Source: Ancrocorticia sp039812645 (lineage in GTDB: Bacteria > Actinomycetota > Actinomycetes > Actinomycetales > Actinomycetaceae). Taken from it: a stretch of DNA of 40,616 nt. Shown in pieces: positions 15,957 through 24,484 of this stretch (position 1 is its first letter; every line of letters begins with the position of its first letter). The translations under genes and the position numbers were made by a program. The stretch spans positions 1 through 40,616 of the forward strand of contig JBDIAV010000020.1 of the NCBI GenBank assembly GCA_039812645.1, in the 5' to 3' direction. Under the pieces are notes generated by a model, which was not told the DNA's origin, did not search any database, and saw nothing but the letters and a program-made list of their open reading frames with translations.

Positions 15957-16860
15957 ATGGTGTTCTTATAGGGCCTAGCAATCATCCCGGGACTGGCCCG
16001 TATATCACACTATTGTTTCACCTTCTACCTCTCTCATGTTAGAACTGCACGTATTCATGTCTGGATTTCAGCGATAACATAAATGCACTTTGTGATTTAT
16101 TTCAAATCTGAAACAACGGTGTGAAACAAAAGGTTCGAATAGTATAAGTTAGGACATGAGCACGCTGCTGGGGTCACGCCCTGGGGTTGTGTGCGTGAGC
16201 CAATAAATGTTGCCCCCTTTCGCTCGGGAGGGCAGTTTGGCTCATCGAGGTGAAAGATCACCGTTTTGATGATGTGGGCGGCTCTCCTGCGGAGGAAGGG
16301 CTTCCCGTTGTGCGTACCCTCGCTGTATGCGCATGTCTGTTCAACGTGCGCATACAGCACCACATGACAATGCCTAGTCAAAAGCTGAAAAAGCGCGGTG
16401 AGGGAACGGGTGACCCAGTGAAAGCTCGGCGTTCATGTGGGGTGTGGGTGTTGTGGTGGAGATCCTGGTAACAAGCAATGGGGGAAGTGAAACTACTTCT
16501 GCCTCAATGGACCTCCCCCTTTAATTATTTGTCTTGTTGCATGCCGAAGTGGCGTATGTGTTGATAATCAATAATCAAGCGAATGTGCTCTTCGCCACAA
16601 TTTGGGGACCTTATGTCACTGCCATTTCGTGGAAAAAAATGTCCATTAGTCACTTGACAACACGAAGTTTTCCCTGGTGGCCCTAGGTAAAATCACAATT
16701 GAAATTCCGCAAGAAAGGACAACTTCTCAAAAATAGTTACATATGTGAGGGTGTTCATGTTAACTAGTTAGGACTTATATCGTCTGACCGGACTTTAGTA
16801 GGCTATAGACTGACAAAGTTAATGATGGTGAGTAGGCGCCGTCATGGGGGAGGAAGCACA
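15957..16860. other. ~900-bp gene-poor region with hairpins
   Basis: I find no convincing protein gene. A 12-bp perfect hairpin with 13-nt loop lies at 16322-16358, and a further foldable stretch with GGGGGA (16482-16487 area) and TCCCCC followed by TTTAATTA lies near 16480-16530. AT content rises between 16540 and 16820, probably holding the promoter of the small membrane protein. An unrecognised small RNA or a decayed gene are both possible. Confidence 0.4.
16322..16358. other. Perfect 12-bp stem-loop in gene-poor region
   Basis: GCTGTATGCGCA (16322-16333) pairs exactly with TGCGCATACAGC (16347-16358) across a 13-nt loop. No T run follows on either side, so it is not a standard terminator. 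It may belong to a structured RNA or be an operator palindrome. Confidence 0.5.
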
Positions 16861-17094
16861 ATGAGTATCTTGACCGTTTATCTGGTTGGTACAGTCATCT
16901 GCTCACTGGTGGGTATTGTTCGGATGCGTCAGCGTTCTGATCTTGCCCTACGTCAGGGAGGTTGGCTTCTCGCAACGTGCCACCTGTGGCCCCTCTGGGT
17001 TGTCTTCTACGCACTGGTCATGCCTATGGCGTCTGTTGCGGCCCGAAAGAGCAGTGTTCCGCAAGGTTCCACAATGCCACTCCCTGTGGGCTAG
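16861..17094 (+). CDS. Small membrane protein of unknown function
   Basis: A 77-residue protein with two hydrophobic segments (~4-20 and ~34-57) separated by a basic loop (RMRQRSDLALRQ), giving a hairpin topology. The start at 16861 is well supported by GGGGGAGGAAGC; an in-frame ATG at 16822 is less likely. A terminator follows at 17182. I recognise no family. Its isolation from other genes and clear start and stop signals argue that it is real. Confidence 0.6.
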   Translation: MSILTVYLVGTVICSLVGIVRMRQRSDLALRQGGWLLATCHLWPLWVVFYALVMPMASVAARKSSVPQGSTMPLPVG

Positions 17095-17181
17095 AAGTTT
17101 GTCCTATCTATAAGAGTGGGTCTGTGGCTCCTCTCCCGGGTTCTCGACACATTAATCGGGCCCCTTATTTGTAAATTTGTG

Positions 17182-17215
17182 GCGGCAGTCCTAGGAGTGG
17201 GGCTGCCGTCTTTTT
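17182..17215 (+). terminator. Rho-independent terminator
   Basis: CGGCAG (17183-17188) pairs with CTGCCG (17203-17208) and is followed directly by TCTTTTTCT. It terminates the transcript of the small membrane protein gene. Confidence 0.75.
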
Positions 17216-17283
17216 CTGCTCGTTTTCACGGTTCTGCGTAATGGTCTGATTACCAGGCTCTTCGTGGGTGTGAGGTTTTTACA

Positions 17284-17315
17284 GTAGGCCCGGAGTATAT
17301 GAACTCCGGGCCTAC
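17284..17315. repeat. 13-bp perfect inverted repeat with 6-nt loop
   Basis: GTAGGCCCGGAGT (17284-17296) and ACTCCGGGCCTAC (17303-17315) pair exactly. There is no T run on the exit side of either strand, so it is not an ordinary terminator. It lies 33 bp before the tandem repeat array at 17348 and may belong to the same former element. Confidence 0.55.
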
Positions 17316-17347
17316 GTGCGTTGCACTGTTGGTTGGTGTCGTCGCTA

Positions 17348-17414
17348 TCTACTTGAGTGGCCTGACGGTCTACTTGAGTGCTCCGAACTATCTACTTGAG
17401 TGGCCTGACGGTCT
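17348..17414. repeat. Tandem direct repeat, three copies, 21-22-bp period
   Basis: Copies beginning TCTACTTGAGTG start at 17348, 17369 and 17391; the first and third share the longer run through GGCCTGACGGTC. Looser copies may continue to ~17490. This is placed upstream of the second sugar transferase, as the 24-bp array is upstream of the first. It may be an IS-end relic or a regulator-binding array. Confidence 0.65.
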
Positions 17415-17600
17415 CAAAATGTTTGGGAACTGGATGGGGGCATCGCTGTCTACGTTGGGTGGTCCTGCTTGGAGGTGGCCTACTTAGGGCCCCGTCACAT
17501 GATGGGTGAGGGATTGGTGGACGGTGACCGTCCATTATTGACGTGAAATAAATGTACGAGGTAAATACATGCGACTGCATTCACCAGGTATTTTTCAGAA

Positions 17601-17699
17601 TTGTCATAAAAGCGTATAGAACTTTCTTGGCGCATTCAATTAAATATGTGTTAACTTAAATTCATCACGCAAAATTGACCAATCCAAACGAGGTCCATC
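17601..17699 (+). promoter_or_regulatory. Conserved promoter/leader of sugar transferase 2
   Basis: Shares ordered blocks with 1061-1169 (TTGTCA, ACTTTCT, GCATTC, ATATGTGTTAACTTAAA, CATCACGCA, AAACGAGGTC). The blocks end at the ribosome-binding site of the paralogous gene, which implies common control or duplication of gene plus promoter. Confidence 0.5.
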
Positions 17700-18389
17700 A
17701 TGTCGAATATCGACAACGAGCCTTTTTTCATCGTACCCGGCGGTTCTTCCTTTGGCGCTGTTCACGCCACCCAGGGAGAATTTCAGGTTGAGGCTGTTCA
17801 CCTTGACCTGACCTCGCAGAAGCCTGGCTTCCAAGCGATGAAGAGAATTCTCGATATTTTCATTTCAGTGATTGCACTGGTCGCCCTGGCCATTCCCTCT
17901 GTTGTTATTGCACTGCTCATTAAACGAGAGTCTGACGGTCCCGTTTTGTCTACTCGGGAAGTGGTAGGCAAAAATGGCAGGTCATTCACTCTCATTAATT
18001 TTCGGTCAACGCGAACCCAGACCGGACGAGAAAGGCTTACCTGGGGAGCTCTTGAGGATACCGACATCACTACAATTGGTGATTTCCTCCGCACGACCCA
18101 CATGGATGCGATTCCTCAGCTAATAAATGTTCTCCGAGGTGACATGAGTCTAGTGGGGCCGAGGCCGGTTCGAGAGATGTCCTACGAGAAGCTCGAGGCG
18201 GAGATCCCTGGTTTCAGTCATCGGCTGTATGTTCGCCCGGGCATTGCTGGCCTTGCTCAGATCAACGGTGGCTTGGATCTGCTCCCCGAGGAGGAGATCC
18301 GCTATGACGTGAACTACATCAATAACGGTTCGCTCCGGCTGGATGCACGAATTATTGCTAGGGCCTTCGTGGACATGTTCACCCGCTAA
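17700..18389 (+). CDS. Sugar-phosphate transferase family protein, partial catalytic dyad
   Basis: A 229-residue PF02397-type phosphoglycosyl transferase, paralogous to the gene at 1170 along its whole length. It has the hydrophobic re-entrant-type helix (~48-76), VGKNGRSF (~89-96), FRS (101-103), GDMSLVGPRPV (~148-158) and VRPGIAGLAQING (~178-190). The DELPQ motif reads DAIPQ at 136-140: the nucleophilic Asp is kept but its Glu partner is Ala. GITG is changed to GIAG. Activity is therefore uncertain. It is followed by converging VOC and UDP-glucose dehydrogenase genes, fitting a surface-polysaccharide neighbourhood. Confidence 0.85.
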   Translation: MSNIDNEPFFIVPGGSSFGAVHATQGEFQVEAVHLDLTSQKPGFQAMKRILDIFISVIALVALAIPSVVIALLIKRESDGPVLSTREVVGKNGRSFTLINFRSTRTQTGRERLTWGALEDTDITTIGDFLRTTHMDAIPQLINVLRGDMSLVGPRPVREMSYEKLEAEIPGFSHRLYVRPGIAGLAQINGGLDLLPEEEIRYDVNYINNGSLRLDARIIARAFVDMFTR

Positions 18390-18453
18390 GGGTAGTCAGC
18401 TCATAGCCCTACGCGGCTGCGGAACCGCCGTTACTTGCCATGTCCGCCGATGA

Positions 18454-18888
18454 TCAAATGATGCAGAATTCGTTTCCTTCGGGGTCCGCCATGACAATCC
18501 AATGTCCTTCATCGGGATCGTCGAAAACGTGCATAAGGGTGGCTCCCAGGGCAACAAGTTCGTCCGCTTTAGCCTGGAGTAGAGCATGGTCCTTCGCGTC
18601 AGGTGACTCGGACACTCGAATGTCCAAATGCAGGCGGTTCTTCGATGTCTTTGGCTCGGGAACCTTCTGGATAAATATACGGGGTCCGATACCATCTGGG
18701 TCCACGATAGCGTTGAAATCATTCCGGCGTTCCTCCGGCATGCCCCATGCCTCCCAAGCTTCCTCCCAGGAGGTATGGGGAGCTGGAGGATCTTCGTGCT
18801 TGTAGCCAAGGGCATCCACCCAGAATTTGCTGAGGGCGAGGGGATCCGCCGCGTCCATCGTCAGACTGAATTTTCGGTAGTTTGCCAT
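18454..18888 (-). CDS. VOC (glyoxalase/bleomycin-resistance) superfamily protein
   Basis: A 144-residue two-repeat VOC fold protein. Seen are the N-terminal SLTMDAADPLALSKFW segment, LHLDIRVSE at mid-protein and the typical ending WIVMADPEGNEFCII. Actinobacterial relatives of this Glyoxalase_6-like type are mostly uncharacterised; the fold supports metal-dependent enzymes and drug-binding proteins. It is 17 bp downstream of the UDP-glucose dehydrogenase gene on the same strand, so it is probably co-transcribed, but I see no functional link. Confidence 0.85.
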   Translation of the reverse strand: MANYRKFSLTMDAADPLALSKFWVDALGYKHEDPPAPHTSWEEAWEAWGMPEERRNDFNAIVDPDGIGPRIFIQKVPEPKTSKNRLHLDIRVSESPDAKDHALLQAKADELVALGATLMHVFDDPDEGHWIVMADPEGNEFCII

Positions 18889-18905
18889 GGGGCAAACGTA
18901 CCAGC

Positions 18906-20186
18906 TCAGTCTCGGCGGAAGAGATCTCTCGTGTAGACCTTATCCTCAACATCTGCGAGTTCGTCGTACCAACGATTAGCTACGATGACGGTGCAGTGTT
19001 CCTTAAAATACTCGAGGTCGTGAGTTACCTCGCTGCCGAAGAACTCTGGGTCGTCGAGGCTCGGCTCAAAGACGATGACTGGAATGCCTTGGGCTTTGAT
19101 TCGTTTCATGACACCCTGGATTGAGGAAGCGCGGAAGTTGTCCGAACCGGTCTTCATAGCAAGGCGGTGCACACCAACAACAGGTTTTGACGTGGCAAGC
19201 ACCGTTTGGAGAGTTGCATGAGCATCTCTGCCGGCCACCTGCTTGACAACTTGGGCAAGGATTTCGTCAGCGATGAAGTCCTTGCGAGTACGGTTGGCGT
19301 CGACGATTGCGGCGATGAGGTTCTGTGGAACGTCACGGTAATTAGCGAGCAGCTGTTTTGTGTCCTTGGGTAGGCAATAGCCGCCGTATCCAAATGAGGG
19401 ATTGTTATAGTGGCTGCCGATGCGGGGATCGTAACCAATACCTTGGATGATCTTCGAAGAGTCGAGTCCGCGGACGGCCGCGTACGTATCGAGTTCATTG
19501 AAATAGGCGACACGCAACGCCAAGTATGTATTGGCGAAGAGTTTGACGGCCTCGGCCTCGGTGGCGGCCATGATCAGCGTGGGGACGTCGTCGTCGATCG
19601 CGCCTTCCTGAAGCAAACCGGCGAACTTTTCGGCGGCCGCGGACAGTTCGCCGGTGAAGGCAGATCCCTGCGGTACGCCAACAATAATGCGGCTGGGGTG
19701 CAGATTGTCGTCCAGGGCATGCCCTTCGCGCAGGAACTCGGGGCTGAAGAGGAATTTCCCAGCAGGGTAGCGCTTGACGATACTTTCGGTGTACCCAACC
19801 GGAACGGTGGACTTGACCACGATGATCGCATCAGGGTTCTCGTCCAGAATCTGCTCAATAACGTTCTCCACGTAGGTCGTGTCAAAGTAGTTAGTGTGGG
19901 AATCGTAGTTGGTGGGAGTAGCGACGACGACGAATTCCGCGTTTGTATATACCCCCGGCTCACTGACCTTGGCGGTGAAATCAAGTTCCACGTGAGCGAG
20001 ATAGTCCTCGATCTCAGCGTCCTTAATGGGGGATAGCCCTTGGTTAAGGAGATTGACCTTCTTCTCGACGACATCAACGGCAGTTACGGAGTTGTGCTGG
20101 GCAAGGAGAATAGCCAGGGAAAGGCCCACGTAGCCCGTCCCGGCGATTGTTAGGGAATGCTGTTGCTCCGACACTGGTTTTCCCAT
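18906..20186 (-). CDS. ugd: UDP-glucose 6-dehydrogenase
   Basis: A 426-residue nucleotide-sugar dehydrogenase, converting UDP-glucose to UDP-glucuronate with two NAD+. It has an N-terminal Rossmann motif IAGTGYVGLS (~14-23), the VVKSTVPVGYT and FSPEFLREG segments, and catalytic Cys in FGYGGYCLPKDTKQL. The compact form with this motif matches HasB/Cap-type enzymes that supply glucuronate for capsule polysaccharide. ATG 20186 has a weak ribosome-binding site; GTG 20174, preceded by GATGGGAA, is an alternative start. Other members of the same dehydrogenase family use UDP-ManNAc or similar, so substrate identity is likely rather than proven. Confidence 0.88.
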   Translation of the reverse strand: MGKPVSEQQHSLTIAGTGYVGLSLAILLAQHNSVTAVDVVEKKVNLLNQGLSPIKDAEIEDYLAHVELDFTAKVSEPGVYTNAEFVVVATPTNYDSHTNYFDTTYVENVIEQILDENPDAIIVVKSTVPVGYTESIVKRYPAGKFLFSPEFLREGHALDDNLHPSRIIVGVPQGSAFTGELSAAAEKFAGLLQEGAIDDDVPTLIMAATEAEAVKLFANTYLALRVAYFNELDTYAAVRGLDSSKIIQGIGYDPRIGSHYNNPSFGYGGYCLPKDTKQLLANYRDVPQNLIAAIVDANRTRKDFIADEILAQVVKQVAGRDAHATLQTVLATSKPVVGVHRLAMKTGSDNFRASSIQGVMKRIKAQGIPVIVFEPSLDDPEFFGSEVTHDLEYFKEHCTVIVANRWYDELADVEDKVYTRDLFRRD

Positions 20187-20302
20187 CTCATGAAGTATAT
20201 TGCTCTGTGCTATCTGCGGATAAAAGCTCTAGTGGAGCATATCGAACGTCGTCTGTTAAGTGCATAGTTGTCGGGGTGATAGATAGTTAGCGATTTCTTA
20301 TC

Positions 20303-20344
20303 TTGGTGACTCGAGCTGTGTATTTTGGTGATGCGAGCTGTGTA
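20303..20344. repeat. Two 20-bp direct repeats, 22-bp period
   Basis: TTGGTGA(C/T)(T/G)CGAGCTGTGTA occurs at 20303-20322 and 20325-20344. It lies between the divergent UDP-glucose dehydrogenase and DUF4352-like genes. As at 17348, this may be a regulator site or part of an IS end. Confidence 0.55.
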
Positions 20345-20494
20345 CGGTGTGGGTCGGGCATGTAGTGGTCCTCCCCTCAGAACTGGCGAATCATTCTAGA
20401 AAAGGCGCAATGCCGTTATTCTTGCGATAACAGCATGGCGTCGAATTAACCATGCGAACGGTTGTCGCACCCCAGCAGAGAAGCGAGGTTTGGA

Positions 20495-21730
20495 ATGAGC
20501 GAAGAGAACGCCAAGGATCCTCTGGACGAGACTGCGGGCTCGACACCCTTCCAGCCAACTGAAGCGCTTCCTCCTGCGCAGCTGTGGCAATCACCTCCTG
20601 CGCCGCAGTTCCCACCACAGGGAGGTCAGCCAACCGCGTCCTTCCCGCCGCAAGGTCAGTATGGACAATCTGGGCAGGCGGCCGCCTCGGGGCAGCCGTA
20701 TGGGCAGCAGCCGCACTATGGCACCCAGCCGGGTTACGGACAGGCCGAAACCTATGGGCAGACTGAAACGTATGGACAGCAAGCTGCTTTTGGCTATGGG
20801 CAGCAGTACGCGCAGGGGCAACAGTATGCCTCACAATCATATGGACAGGGGCAGCAGGCTGGCCAGCAGTTTAATGCTCAGCAGTACGGGCAGAATCAGC
20901 AGTACAACCAGGCCCCACAGTTTGCTGCTCCTCAGCTTCCCCAGGGCGGCTACTATGACCAGCAGGGTAAGTACGTTCCACCCCAGTACAACTCGCAGAA
21001 CGGGCAGGGCGGCTGGAATGGCGGGCAGGTCCCCCAAAAATCTGGCGGTGGTGTTCCCATCTGGGCGTGGATCTTATTGGTTGTGGCAGCCATTGCTATC
21101 ACCGTAGGCGTCCTTTTCCTCACTGGAGTTCTCGGTAGTTCGTCCAACTCGACCGAGAGTCCCCAAGCAACCACGGCGCCCAAATCTGAGCAGCCCACGA
21201 TTCCGGCTCCAAGTCCCGTCACGACCTTGCCTAGTCCGTCCGCAAGTGCGAAGAGTCCTGGTACTGAATCGCCATCTGCAAGCCCATCCACCGGCTCCGC
21301 TTCACCCGGTCAGAAACCGACGGTCGAAATCCAAGAGGGATCGGCCGTCGTCGGAAACTGGAAGCTTGAAATCTCGGAATACAACACCGACGCGACAGAT
21401 ATGCTCGCGAGCGGTTTTCTTCCTTCTACTCCCAGTGCGGGCAACAAGTTCATTGGAGTGAAGTTCACCTTTACCAACAACGGTACGGGGGTCGCAGATC
21501 CTTTCACAGATATGTTCTTTACATTGATGGATGATTCCCTGACTACAACGTATCGGGAAGAGTGGGCGCTTGATCGAGACGACACCGTCGTTGCCATGGA
21601 CGAGGTAGAAGTGGGCAAATCGGGCCCAGGTTGGGTTTTCTTCGAGGTTCCGAAGGATTTTTCCACCGGAGTTCTCGAGATTTGGGACTTCTCATTTGAT
21701 GCCGAGGACGTTTACCTGAAGATCGGCTAA
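20495..21730 (+). CDS. Membrane-anchored DUF4352-like protein with Y/G/Q-rich prion-like domain
   Basis: A 411-residue protein. The N-terminal ~180 residues are Pro/Gln-rich then strongly Tyr/Gly/Gln-rich (~55-160) with many YGQ and QQY steps, a composition like prion-like low-complexity domains. A single transmembrane helix (~188-213) is followed by a Ser/Pro/Thr stalk (~214-285) and a C-terminal DUF4352-like domain with FIGVKFTFTNNGTG and VFFEVPKD. It is a paralogue of the protein at 14925. The start at 20495 has GAGGTTTGGA before ATG. The low-complexity part should face the cytoplasm if the stalk is outside. Function unknown. Confidence 0.78.
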   Translation: MSEENAKDPLDETAGSTPFQPTEALPPAQLWQSPPAPQFPPQGGQPTASFPPQGQYGQSGQAAASGQPYGQQPHYGTQPGYGQAETYGQTETYGQQAAFGYGQQYAQGQQYASQSYGQGQQAGQQFNAQQYGQNQQYNQAPQFAAPQLPQGGYYDQQGKYVPPQYNSQNGQGGWNGGQVPQKSGGGVPIWAWILLVVAAIAITVGVLFLTGVLGSSSNSTESPQATTAPKSEQPTIPAPSPVTTLPSPSASAKSPGTESPSASPSTGSASPGQKPTVEIQEGSAVVGNWKLEISEYNTDATDMLASGFLPSTPSAGNKFIGVKFTFTNNGTGVADPFTDMFFTLMDDSLTTTYREEWALDRDDTVVAMDEVEVGKSGPGWVFFEVPKDFSTGVLEIWDFSFDAEDVYLKIG

Positions 21731-21853
21731 TTTGTCGAAGGTCAGTTCATCCATCCCTTGTTGGGGTGCTTGGGGGACTCTGTCCCTCTGACGGGGACGT
21801 GTGGTAGGCGCGGTACGAGATTGTGCCACGCATAGCTACGGTTCGTCATTGTT

Positions 21854-22042
21854 ATGTTGCGTGACGAAAGAGATCTAGGGCGACGATGGCGTTCTCTTAG
21901 GTTCATACCCTGTCCGGTATGTGGTCACATCCATTTTGATAGGGCACTTGAGGAAGTGTGCATACAGCCGTCTTGTCCAACGGGTTTCTTGTGCCGCTCG
22001 TGTGGCCATGCCGTTTTGTTGAACTTTAAATTGCGAACATGA
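21854..22042 (+). CDS. Possible small zinc-ribbon protein
   Basis: A 62-codon frame with two Cys pairs, CPVCGH (~19-24) and CRSCGH (~46-51), plus CIQPSC between them, the spacing expected of a zinc ribbon. The ribosome-binding site is weak and codon use is less GC-biased than neighbours. It could be a genuine small protein or the remnant of a larger one. The paired CxxCGH motifs are the only support. Confidence 0.4.
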   Translation: MLRDERDLGRRWRSLRFIPCPVCGHIHFDRALEEVCIQPSCPTGFLCRSCGHAVLLNFKLRT

Positions 22043-22836
22043 GCTGCGGTTATGTTATCCCGGGTGGAGAAAAATGGTGACTAACCATATTGTTAGTTTC
22101 TTATTTGTTGGGCCTTTGGCACCCTTAAGCCCCAAACCTTGTGTACGAGGTAGTGGATAAAGTCATGTAATGAAAGGTGAGTGGGCCACAATTAATAGGT
22201 ATTGTCATATCGATACCTGGGGATAGGTGTCACATTAGGTGAGATGTGGACCGAATATGTGCTACTTGCAATGACGATCTCACGTAACAATGAGTCTGTC
22301 CCGGGTGCTTGTCACGAGGATTTCCTGGCAAGTTATGCTCCACTGCTACGAAGGGATGGTTTTGGTTGATGTGCGTGATTGAATGCAGCTCGTCCTATAC
22401 CTCGTCCCCCGGTTCGGTACCTTGGCTGAGGAGTGATGGCGGCAAGATAGAAGCCTCCGCCGGGTCCATGCTTGGTTCAACTCCTCATTCCTTCACCATC
22501 GTGACCAGAGTGCCGAAGGATAAGTTCCCCAATGGCTTTATCAACAGGGCGTGTGAGACTCCCGGCCTGCCCCTGAGAGAGGGACGTGGATGTGGCTCCT
22601 TTTTCATCACCGCTGAAGCCGTAGGGATTGTTGGTAGCGGGGTTGCCGTGAAGATGCGGACCCGTAGCGATAAGGAGGCCGCCCTAAATCTTTGAGATTG
22701 ACGCAGGACCACCTGAACGACAAATAAACCATCTGAATTGCAATCTTTTACATGTCTCGGCTACGCGCCAGAGATATAGGAGAACCCTCGATACTCCCAC
22801 ACAACGGGCGAGGGACAGGAAAGGAAATGGGAGACC
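22043..22836. other. Intergenic region upstream of the pilin gene
   Basis: Nearly 800 bp without a convincing gene. An AGGTAT/ATACCT inverted repeat lies at 22197-22218. An open plus-strand frame to 22695 ends with GRGCG and a following helix-like stretch faintly recalling a histidine-kinase ATPase end, but I do not consider this enough for a gene call. The pilin promoter should lie near 22730-22800. Confidence 0.35.
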
Positions 22837-24384
22837 ATGACTATGAGGAATACAGTGCGACGGTTTTCCGCCGGTGCTGGGGCGTTTGCCCTTGCTCTGG
22901 CTGGTATGGCCCTCACCGCCACCGCCGCTTCCGCCGCCCCCGGGCCGGACCAAGTGGATGCTGATACGAAGGGCTCATTGAGTATCCACAAGCGTGTTGG
23001 TGTTGCGGAAGGTGCAGCGGGAACGGGTGAAGTGATCGCCAATCCCGGTGGTACGGGGCTGAGCGGTGTCACGTTCACGCTCTGGCAGCTCGGCAAGACC
23101 AGTGGTGGTTCATGTGTGGCACTCGATCTTCGGGACACTGGTGCGTGGGAATCCGTTCCGGATGGGACCGCTCCCGCTACACATCCCGGTGTCGAGGCAG
23201 ATGGCTTCTGTTTTGTTGATCCTATTAATGCTGGTCATTCTGGCTCCACGAATGCTCAGGGCGAGTACACCTTCAGCGGACTGGATCTCGGCCTCTACTA
23301 CGTGCAGGAAACTAGCGCCCCGGCAGATATCGTTGCCCCGAGCGCTCCGTTCTATGTCTCGGTTCCAACCAAGGCCGATTCAGCAGGCTCTAACCATGAG
23401 TGGCTCTACGACGTGCATGTCTACCCTAAGAATCAGAAGCAGGATGTTCCGAGTAAGGTGATTAATACCGATCCGGAGCAGGAAGACTTCGTACTCGGCA
23501 GCACCGTCGAGTGGACTATTACCCAGACCGTTCCTCGCCTGAACGCAAACCAGACGTACGATATCGCCGAGATCTGGGATGTCCTTCCTGCGAGCCTTGC
23601 GTATGATGCCACCACCTCGGTAAAGCTTGCTGGCGTTGAATTGGATGCTGCTGATTACAGCATTGATGCTGCTGGTGTGAAATGGACGCTGACTGGGACT
23701 GGCCGCGCCAAGCTGCCCGGAAATGTAGGCGAGACCATCGAGATTGTCTTCACCACGAAGGTGGTTCAGGTGACCGTGAACGGCGCTATTGCCAACCCGG
23801 GTAGCGCCGGTACCGATCCCGGCTACGGCTCGAAGTTCAATGAGATTACCACTCCGGGCGAGGATACCCCCTACACTTACTGGGGCCAGCTCAACGTCAT
23901 CAAGACCGCCCCGGGTGGCAAGGTTCTCAAGGACGCGGAGTTCCAGGTGTTCCCCGCTGGCGCCGGCGACACCTGCGCTCCCAACGTGCCCGTAACAGGT
24001 CTGGTTTCCACCGGTATCTCGGGTAACGACGGCGTCGTCACCTGGACCCAGGACCTGCCCGGAAATAATGCATCACCACTCGGCCTATGGATTGCAAACA
24101 GCGAGAAGGACCAGCTGCCCAACCCCTCGAAGGTTTACTGCCTCTATGAAACCAAGGTTCCTGCCGGCTACACCGGCCAGGTTGGTGCTCGCACGGTGAC
24201 CATCACGCCTGGGACCGCTAACGTCCTGGCAATCAGCGTCGAGAACCTTCCCCGCGAGACTCCTGAACTGCCGTTGACCGGTGCTCAGGGAACGGTGATG
24301 TTGACCCTTGGAGGTTTGGCGCTCGTTGGTATCGGCGTAAGTGCACTCTACGTGACGCGTGGACGTCGCAACGAGTCGGCCTGA
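22837..24384 (+). CDS. SpaA-type isopeptide-forming major pilin, LPxTG-anchored
   Basis: A 515-residue fimbrial shaft protein. Parts in order: signal peptide (1-33, cleavage near ASA), N-terminal domain with an E-box-like YYVQETSAP (~154-162), pilin motif YPKN (196-199) whose Lys is the sortase cross-linking nucleophile, a middle domain (~205-350), a CnaB-like domain (~351-470) with the classical E-box YCLYETKVPAGY (434-445) for an internal isopeptide bond, and the sorting signal LPLTG (478-482), hydrophobic helix and basic tail. The adjacent class C sortase should polymerise it. The ribosome-binding site GGGAG precedes ATG. No tip or minor pilin lies next to it, resembling two-gene Actinomyces fimbrial loci in part. 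Confidence 0.93.
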   Translation: MTMRNTVRRFSAGAGAFALALAGMALTATAASAAPGPDQVDADTKGSLSIHKRVGVAEGAAGTGEVIANPGGTGLSGVTFTLWQLGKTSGGSCVALDLRDTGAWESVPDGTAPATHPGVEADGFCFVDPINAGHSGSTNAQGEYTFSGLDLGLYYVQETSAPADIVAPSAPFYVSVPTKADSAGSNHEWLYDVHVYPKNQKQDVPSKVINTDPEQEDFVLGSTVEWTITQTVPRLNANQTYDIAEIWDVLPASLAYDATTSVKLAGVELDAADYSIDAAGVKWTLTGTGRAKLPGNVGETIEIVFTTKVVQVTVNGAIANPGSAGTDPGYGSKFNEITTPGEDTPYTYWGQLNVIKTAPGGKVLKDAEFQVFPAGAGDTCAPNVPVTGLVSTGISGNDGVVTWTQDLPGNNASPLGLWIANSEKDQLPNPSKVYCLYETKVPAGYTGQVGARTVTITPGTANVLAISVENLPRETPELPLTGAQGTVMLTLGGLALVGIGVSALYVTRGRRNESA

Positions 24385-24425
24385 TTGACGCGTGACGTCG
24401 ATGAGATTGCTTGAGTAGTCCTCGA

Positions 24426-24484
24426 AACTGCACCTCTGGAGCGCGATGTTTTATAGCAGAACGTTGCGCTCCGGAGGTGCAGTT
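24426..24484. terminator. Long hairpin between pilin and sortase genes
   Basis: A 19-bp stem with one G-T pair (24426-24444 with 24466-24484) and a 21-nt loop. There is no following T run, so termination may be partial; it could attenuate sortase relative to pilin expression or stabilise the pilin mRNA. The sortase gene follows 129 bp later. Confidence 0.6.

Noticed and set aside
22309..22695. Open plus-strand frame whose end (GRGCG and following) faintly resembles a histidine-kinase ATPase C-terminus
   Set aside because: Only one weak motif, no upstream kinase motifs in the same frame, and no usual start; not enough for a gene or pseudogene call.
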